DNA of 25,237 nt from JAUWOY01 sp034431315 (GTDB lineage: Bacteria > Chloroflexota > Anaerolineae > VGOG01): positions 1 to 25,237 of the forward strand of contig DAOUDK010000150.1 of NCBI GenBank assembly GCA_034431315.1. The letters are read 5' to 3'. Shown here one piece after another: positions 19,908 to 25,237 of this stretch. The position numbers and the translations under genes are program-made. The notes beneath the pieces were generated by a model. The model ran no database searches. It was not told where the DNA came from and was given only the letters and a program-made list of their open reading frames with translations. Position 1 is the first letter of the stretch. The number at the start of each line of letters is the position of its first letter.

Positions 19908-22900
19908 TCATCCATTTTCAACAATCTGGCTCTCAACTTCTGGATACAAGGCATCAATCTCTTCCTGCAAGGCGATGGTTCGCTGAAGGGCTGTTACCAC
20001 GCGGCAATAGGTTTTAATCTCCTCCAGGGTGAGTCTTCGTTCTCGGCGATCCTTGAGCCACTTTGCCAGCACCTGGTAGCCGCCGATCTGGTACTCCCAC
20101 AACTCCAGCGGGACAGGCTCGAAGTACTGGGTTTTGTTGACGTAGACGCGCTCCTCTTCGGGTTCGTAGCGGAAGCCCTGGCTTTTGGTGCGAGCCACGC
20201 GGCTGTCGCCCTGGCCCTGGAAGCGGGCCGCTGGCGGATCGAGTTCTGCTGACCGCAGGAGATGCAGGCTCGCCAGACGTTTCCCCAGCGCGGCCAGGGT
20301 TTGAAAGAGCTCGAAGTCGGCGGTGAAGGGGATGCGGGGGAAGTCTATCTTGAGGAACTCAGCGTACTTCTCGCGGTAGGTGTCCGCGTAGAGGACGGCG
20401 TAGATGTAGTGGAAGATGTCCTCCGTCGTGGGCTCTTCCCCGTAGGCAGCCGTCAGCGCCGCCACGATTTTGGGATTGAGATTCGGCTTCCTCTCGTCTG
20501 GCTCAAGGTCGCTGAAGAGGTCCTTTTGGGAGGTGTCAGGGTAGAGGTAGAGGGGAAAAACATAGCCGATCTCTCGTGTTCTATTGGACACGAGGCAACT
20601 TTCTACAATCCTATTAAGCACCAATGCATGGTAGAATCCCACGCGATTTTGCTGTCTGCAGATCATCAATCCTACATTTTCTCGCATCATGTGGCGCATC
20701 ACCTCTCCACGGCTCCGCTCTATGGTATCTGGGTGGTAGAAGATCCAGCGGGCGTCGAAGGGCCGATAGAGATAGCGGACGATCTTTTTCTCCCACGCTT
20801 CGTCCTGCTGCACCCGCTTGCGCTTCTCAGCCAACGTCCAACCCTTCTTGTCCTTGAGATCAAAAGCCTTTCGAATCACCTCGTCCGGCATGCTGGTGTC
20901 TCGGAACATCCGAATCCGCCGCTTGAGGGCCTCCCGGTCGAAATCAATGACGAATCGGTCTCGTGAGGTCACGATGCCCACGCTGTGGACGGGGAAGATC
21001 TCAGTCACCTTGACGAACTCATTGTAGCGTTCCAACGCCGCCTCGTCGCGGGGCAGGAAGAGGTAGAACTCTGATTTGGGGCTGATCTCCTGCCAATCTG
21101 TGGTCTCCATATCGTGGCTCAGGAGCCAGTCGTATTTGTCCTGCCGCAGTCCCCAGAGGTCGGCATGGTGTACCTTCGCCTGGTCGCCAGCTCCACGCTT
21201 GATGAAAAAGGTGATGGCCACGCCTTGCCGGATGTCGAAGACGTTCTTGTCCTTGCTTCCATCGGGACAGGTCTCCCGCTTCAGGGAGCTGCCGTGCAGG
21301 TCCAGGACGTAAATCTCATCGAAGGTCTGCATGAGGCTCTGACGCATGCCCCGGAAGGTGGGGTTGTCCAGGTAAGAGTGGTTGGTGATCATGCCCACCA
21401 GTCCCTGGCCCGCCTGCTCGATCTTCCACTGGGCGAAGCGCAGGAACTTCACGTAATCGTCCTGAAGCCACTTGGGGTTTTTCTCCCCCAGCGGTTTCCC
21501 GTCCACCTGCTTGTAGTCCTCGATCAACCCCCGAATCCACTTTCCCCGGTTGGACGAATGGCCCGAATAGGGTGGATTCCCCAGGATGACCAGGATGGGG
21601 CGGCGCTTCTTGACCTCGCCCGCCAGGCGGGACTCCTCGGCCAGCGAGGCCATGCCGGGCAGGCTTGTTTGTTCCAACTCCTCCATCTCCAGGGTGTTGG
21701 TCAGGTAGAACTGAAAGCGCTCGTCGTCGGCCAGACGGTGCCCCAGCTCCTCCAGGAAGAAGGACATCTTGAGGTGCCCCACGGCGTAGGGGGCCATCAT
21801 CAGCTCGAAGGCGTAGAAGTTTTTCAGGATGTGATCGCGGATGAACTCCTCCCGGCCGCCCGTGCCGTATTTGTCCTCGAACTCCCGCACCGCCTCCTGG
21901 CAGGCCCGGGCGACGAAGGTCATCGTCCCCGCCGCCGGGTCGAGCAGAGTGACCCCCTCGGAGGCCAGGCCGTCGCTGCGACCAAACTTCTCCCTCAACA
22001 ACTGGTGGAGCGAGCGGACGATGTAGGAGACCACCGGCTCAGGCGTGTAGTAGACCCCGCGCCGCTCGCGCTCCTGGGGATCGTACTGGGCCAGAAAGGT
22101 CTCGTAGAAGTGGACGATGGGGTCGCTGCCCTTGCCCTCCCGATAGAAGCGGTCGAGGATGCCGCCGGCGTCGGCCACCGCCAGCACCTCGGAGATGTCA
22201 TCCACGATCCATTCGAGCTGCTTGGGGAGGTCGCCCAGCGAGATGAACTGGAACACATCGCGCAGGATGCCGATGGTGCGGGGGATGTTGTAGTAGGCCA
22301 GGCGGCGGTTGAATTCGTTCCCGGCTCGAGTGCGGGCGGCGAAGAGGCCGTAGGTGATCGTTTGCGCGTAGAGGTCGGCGAAGTTCTCCAGGGTGAGGTT
22401 GGCGATCAAGTACGTCTGGAAGGCCTGGTAGAACCCTCGCAGGACGCCCTTCCCTTCGCGCAGCTCATCGGCCACCACGTCTCGGAGAAAGCGGGTGCGT
22501 TTGGCCAACTCGACCGCCAGCGACTCCGCCGTGTAGGACCTCGGCAGGGAGAAGGAGCAGAACTGTTCCAGCAGATTGAGGAGCTCGTCGCCCTTCTCCA
22601 CCGGCGGGACAGCGCGCAGTTGATGGAGGACGAAGGGCCTGGCCGCCAGAACGCGATCCACCAACTGCCCGTCCCGGTAGAGGCGGAACTCGAAGAAGTT
22701 GGTGAGAATCAGGTTGGGGAACGTCTGGCGATAGCGCTTGAGCTGGTCGGTCGTTTCAACGTAATCCAGGTTTTCCTCAGTCGGCTTCTTGGCCTCGACG
22801 TAGCCGATGATCCGGTCCTGGCCGTTCCACACCCGAAAATCCGGGTTGCCGGCCTCGGTCTTCTTGGGGAGAGTAGTGACGTGAACCTCGTTTCTGTCGG

Positions 22901-23027
22901 TGGACGCAGCAAACTGCTGCAGGAGCGTTTCCAGGCAGGAGTAGAAGCTCTCCTCCCGTGCGTCCCCCTGGCTGGCGACGTTGGTGATGGCTTTGAAGTA
23001 GTTCGTTAGTATGGGTTTGGTTTTCAT
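19908..23027 (-). CDS. Type IIG / type ISP-like restriction-modification enzyme without helicase
   Basis: A 1039-residue fused nuclease and adenine methyltransferase. The N-terminus has a PD-(D/E)xK nuclease site: PD at 62-63 and EAK at 78-80. The methyltransferase has motif I DPAAGTMTF (363-370) and catalytic NPPY (484-487), the N6-adenine signature, preceded by RRGVYYTPEPVVSYIV. The C-terminal third, rich in aromatic segments such as ARWIFYHPDTIERSRGEVMRHM, resembles the target-recognition region of type ISP enzymes. No helicase motifs lie between nuclease and methylase, so it should act as a single-chain type IIG enzyme that both methylates and cuts DNA. GAGG 6 nt before ATG sets the start. 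The recognition sequence cannot be predicted. Confidence 0.9.
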   Translation of the reverse strand: MKTKPILTNYFKAITNVASQGDAREESFYSCLETLLQQFAASTDRNEVHVTTLPKKTEAGNPDFRVWNGQDRIIGYVEAKKPTEENLDYVETTDQLKRYRQTFPNLILTNFFEFRLYRDGQLVDRVLAARPFVLHQLRAVPPVEKGDELLNLLEQFCSFSLPRSYTAESLAVELAKRTRFLRDVVADELREGKGVLRGFYQAFQTYLIANLTLENFADLYAQTITYGLFAARTRAGNEFNRRLAYYNIPRTIGILRDVFQFISLGDLPKQLEWIVDDISEVLAVADAGGILDRFYREGKGSDPIVHFYETFLAQYDPQERERRGVYYTPEPVVSYIVRSLHQLLREKFGRSDGLASEGVTLLDPAAGTMTFVARACQEAVREFEDKYGTGGREEFIRDHILKNFYAFELMMAPYAVGHLKMSFFLEELGHRLADDERFQFYLTNTLEMEELEQTSLPGMASLAEESRLAGEVKKRRPILVILGNPPYSGHSSNRGKWIRGLIEDYKQVDGKPLGEKNPKWLQDDYVKFLRFAQWKIEQAGQGLVGMITNHSYLDNPTFRGMRQSLMQTFDEIYVLDLHGSSLKRETCPDGSKDKNVFDIRQGVAITFFIKRGAGDQAKVHHADLWGLRQDKYDWLLSHDMETTDWQEISPKSEFYLFLPRDEAALERYNEFVKVTEIFPVHSVGIVTSRDRFVIDFDREALKRRIRMFRDTSMPDEVIRKAFDLKDKKGWTLAEKRKRVQQDEAWEKKIVRYLYRPFDARWIFYHPDTIERSRGEVMRHMMRENVGLMICRQQNRVGFYHALVLNRIVESCLVSNRTREIGYVFPLYLYPDTSQKDLFSDLEPDERKPNLNPKIVAALTAAYGEEPTTEDIFHYIYAVLYADTYREKYAEFLKIDFPRIPFTADFELFQTLAALGKRLASLHLLRSAELDPPAARFQGQGDSRVARTKSQGFRYEPEEERVYVNKTQYFEPVPLELWEYQIGGYQVLAKWLKDRRERRLTLEEIKTYCRVVTALQRTIALQEEIDALYPEVESQIVENG

Positions 23028-23050
23028 GGAGCCTCAAGTTGGGGTATTAC

Positions 23051-23120
23051 GTCCAACGTTCCGCTCATTTGCATAGTGCCGGGGCACGGCGTAGGCATTG
23101 TCGTAAATGCGCTGTTATGT
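23051..23120 (-). other. attC-like hairpin between the restriction enzyme and OLD genes
   Basis: Minus strand: ACATAAC (23120-23114) and GTTGGAC (23057-23051, fits GTTRRRY) bound a 70-bp block. The internal arms GCATTTACGACAATGCC and GGCACTATGCAAATG pair with a few mismatches and one bulge, and GTGCCGGGGCAC (23077-23088) is a small palindrome. The RYYYAAC core is imperfect. It lies downstream of the OLD gene on the same strand, as a cassette attC would. Confidence 0.42.
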
Positions 23121-23156
23121 GATCGTTGCGCCGCGGCACAAATGTTGATGTCCTCT

Positions 23157-25103
23157 CTATTCAGTCAATAACCCGTTCAGGTCTTTGAAGAGTTTTTCGA
23201 ATCTGTCAAGGGCCTGATTAAGGTCCGGTAAAGCAATGCGCAGCTCGGCTGTATTCTCCAGTAGGAATAATGCGGGCTTGTAGTGATCGAATTCTGGAAC
23301 TTCAGGGGGCAAAGTCGCAAAATGCTTCTTTACTTCTTCGAGCACTCTGATCGGCGCATCGGAAGGCTTTTCTTCTGGCAGCCTATGAGGTTCATCCAGA
23401 GAGTAGCACTTGTTTATCAAAGTAATGTAAAGGGATCGTCCGAGTAGATCTTCCACGTCAGCGTCGTCCTGATCAACGTACATCTCGGCGCTAAATACGT
23501 GGCCCGTCTTGAGGAGCTCTGACTCTTTGAGACTTCTAACCTTTCCCTTCTGACCCTTATGGAAATCAGTGAACACGGCTACGTGTAGCTTAGTACCGCC
23601 GAAGAGAGCTATAAAACTACCAACCTTGTCAATGCCCCCACATGGCGTGATCACCCATCGACGGTCTAAGTACTCTCTTCCTTGCTCCTTAAGTTCCTGG
23701 GAAAACCACTTCAAGTACAGGAGATCGGATGGGCCTTCGACGAGCAGTGTATCCTTACCAACGAACAGAGTCTGGGTTATGTCGTAACCAAGGGCCGCTT
23801 GCAATGGAAAGAGAGTGTCTGCATCGGTGCTAAGGACCTTGTCGCCAACTTTCGTTCCTTGGATGTTTTCGTCAATTACTACGTCTTCGACTGTTCTAAC
23901 GCTGAGGAGATTATCTGGATCAATCATGAAGGGAGAATGGGTAGTATAAATCACTTGATGGTACGGTTTCAGTTTTTCATTGATGTATCTCAGCAAGTCC
24001 GCTTGTGCCCGAGCGTGCAGGCTTAGTGCTGGGTCATCGAGCAGTATGAACAGATTCTCGCCGTAGTTCATTTTCGCCTGGGAGAACCAAACAAGGAAGG
24101 AGAAGAACCAAACGAATCCAGCGCTACGTTCATCAAAACTGACTGTGACGCCATGTCGCCGATTCTTGATTCGAGTTCGGAATATATACCCACTATTGAG
24201 CGGAGGCGGATCATTCGGCCGCGCATGATCAAAGCGGAAATCGACTTCCAAGTGCTTGTTCTGGCTCCAGTATTCGAAGATCTCTTGACTGAGCCGGTTA
24301 GAAACAGCTTCCAATTCGGCGACGAGCTCCTCAAACCGGCCCATGCTGTTTATATCCTCTGGGCTGGTGCCAACGAGATCCAGTAGAGCCAGGAAGACCC
24401 TATGGGCGGATTTGAGACGATTCTCGTTTTGTCTCTTCGCTAGATCTTCCATAGACACTTCACCTGGCAGCTTATAGTAATCGGCAAAGTAAAGAAAGGT
24501 TGGCAGGCGCTTCTCCAGAACATCTATGGCTGCCTCGACTGGATCCCCTCCAGGAAAGATATCTTGTAAGGTGCTCAAGAGTGTAGATTGGCTTCCAGAT
24601 GGTGACTCACTGGTTTCAAGTTCGCTGATTAGTTCAGCAATCGTTTCTGATCCTTCTAGCCCAGCACGTTCTTCTTGATCAAGCTCGGCAGATTTCAGAT
24701 AGTGCATGACAACTTGCTGCTCGTCGATTTCGATCTCCCAGTAACGTTCATTGTCGTAGCCTTTGGTTACCATTACCGTTTTATTCCTGAGAGCCTCGGT
24801 ACCAAGCTTCTGTGCGAGTGCCTCGATGTCTTCTTCGTCAAGTTCCCACACTGTTGTCAATACATTGTCCGGGCTGGTTTGATGTCGCTCTTTGTACTCT
24901 GACCACTTTCGTCTTGGATACTCCAGAAGAGGCTTGAAATTACTCTCTTCCGGAACATCGGGGTTGAGTTTGTAAAGAGCTCGAAGAAGTGCAGTCTTAC
25001 CAGACTCGTTTTTTCCTACAAGACAGGTGACTGGCTCTATTGAAGACTCGTTCGAATCCTCGATGCATTTGAAGTTCTCTACTCTTACCGATTTCAAGAT
25101 CAT
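23157..25103 (-). CDS. OLD-family ATPase with TOPRIM nuclease domain
   Basis: A 648-residue protein starting with an ABC/SMC-type ATPase: VRVENFKCIE, Walker A GKNESGKT (30-37), Walker B LFILLDDP (351-358) and the THSPFMI switch (388-394). The C-terminal TOPRIM nuclease shows Glu456 in LLVEGPSD, Asp513 in VAVFTDFHKG and the acidic DQDDADVEDLL (544-554). OLD proteins are defence nucleases, alone or with partners such as the UvrD helicase of Gabija; no such partner is visible, but sequence beyond the window is unseen. The ATG at 25103 is set by AAGGAGGG 9 nt upstream, rather than an upstream start 33 nt earlier. The following 134 nt to the window end hold no supported gene. Confidence 0.9.
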   Translation of the reverse strand: MILKSVRVENFKCIEDSNESSIEPVTCLVGKNESGKTALLRALYKLNPDVPEESNFKPLLEYPRRKWSEYKERHQTSPDNVLTTVWELDEEDIEALAQKLGTEALRNKTVMVTKGYDNERYWEIEIDEQQVVMHYLKSAELDQEERAGLEGSETIAELISELETSESPSGSQSTLLSTLQDIFPGGDPVEAAIDVLEKRLPTFLYFADYYKLPGEVSMEDLAKRQNENRLKSAHRVFLALLDLVGTSPEDINSMGRFEELVAELEAVSNRLSQEIFEYWSQNKHLEVDFRFDHARPNDPPPLNSGYIFRTRIKNRRHGVTVSFDERSAGFVWFFSFLVWFSQAKMNYGENLFILLDDPALSLHARAQADLLRYINEKLKPYHQVIYTTHSPFMIDPDNLLSVRTVEDVVIDENIQGTKVGDKVLSTDADTLFPLQAALGYDITQTLFVGKDTLLVEGPSDLLYLKWFSQELKEQGREYLDRRWVITPCGGIDKVGSFIALFGGTKLHVAVFTDFHKGQKGKVRSLKESELLKTGHVFSAEMYVDQDDADVEDLLGRSLYITLINKCYSLDEPHRLPEEKPSDAPIRVLEEVKKHFATLPPEVPEFDHYKPALFLLENTAELRIALPDLNQALDRFEKLFKDLNGLLTE

Positions 25104-25237
25104 TGCTGTTACCCTCCTTAAGCCTATATTTCGCACCTTAACAACTGAAAAGTTGGTCTAGACAGGATCGGAAGTGACAAAATGCTCCTTCTGTGGTAGA
25201 CTTTCATGACTGTGCCAAATACCTGTCCTGTGGTGAG

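Noticed and set aside
21114..23009. A 631-codon open frame on the plus strand
   Set aside because: It is the exact antisense of the restriction-methylation gene, whose motifs (PD-ExK, DPAAG, NPPY) are clear. The antisense product is low-complexity Val/Gly/Leu-rich and matches no family.
25141..25154. Small hairpin CAACT-GAAA-AGTTG upstream of the OLD gene, possible attC or terminator
   Set aside because: The stem is only 5 bp, no T-run follows, and attC cores could not be paired before the window ends.

Overview
The window is a gene-dense, GC-rich bacterial chromosome segment. Almost every gene is on the minus strand; only the first complete gene (a DEAD-box helicase) is on the plus strand. 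No rRNA, tRNA, CRISPR array or complete insertion sequence was seen. The gene set (M29 aminopeptidase, DegV, orphan FdrA, PBPRA1643-type SEC-C protein, DUF433/DUF5615 pair) and the many short intergenic repeats (7-bp tandem repeats, the 'FDKLRTG' repeat, CACGAA-rich palindromes, GTAGCA hairpins) suggest an environmental Chloroflexota-like bacterium. That assignment is inference; no marker gene proves it.

Region 1 (1-4.4 kb): a consensus sigma-70 promoter followed within about 70 nt by an intrinsic terminator precedes the DEAD-box RNA helicase gene. Convergent to it lie an M29 aminopeptidase, a PAP2 phosphatase and a mazEF toxin-antitoxin operon whose promoter carries an inverted repeat over the -10 box.

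Region 2 (4.4-7.2 kb): the 3' end of a penicillin-acylase gene (pseudogene) borders a small gene-cassette array. Three unrelated single genes (methyltransferase, zinc-dependent phospholipase C-like protein, Nudix hydrolase) are all on the minus strand. Each is followed by a sequence with integron attC cores (RYYYAAC...GTTRRRY) and internal inverted repeats. No integrase is present, so this looks like a CALIN (attC cluster lacking an integrase).

Region 3 (7.2-15.3 kb): a metabolic cluster, transcribed leftward: family III CoA-transferase, FdrA, Rnl5-type RNA ligase, MoaD/ThiS-like beta-grasp protein, nitrilase-superfamily amidase, DegV, and an MIO ammonia-lyase of the histidine ammonia-lyase family. 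FdrA through DegV are nearly contiguous (8-nt gap, short overlap, 2-nt gap), so they probably form one operon. The lyase has Cys where histidine ammonia-lyases have the substrate-selecting His. The amidase lacks a normal start codon at the position its fold predicts.

Region 4 (15.5-25.2 kb): a defence/stress-like block. It contains a DUF433/DUF5615 antitoxin-toxin pair, an overlapping gene pair that looks like a RapA/HepA ATPase split in two (SWI2/SNF2 ATPase plus a separate C-terminal half ending in a Cys-rich zinc module), a SEC-C protein, a 1039-residue type IIG/ISP-like restriction-methylation enzyme, and an OLD-family ATPase/TOPRIM nuclease. A further attC-like hairpin lies between the last two. 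The best candidates for undescribed biology are the split RapA pair, the integrase-less cassette array, the RNA ligase/beta-grasp/FdrA operon and the multi-branched hairpin element at 19344-19450.
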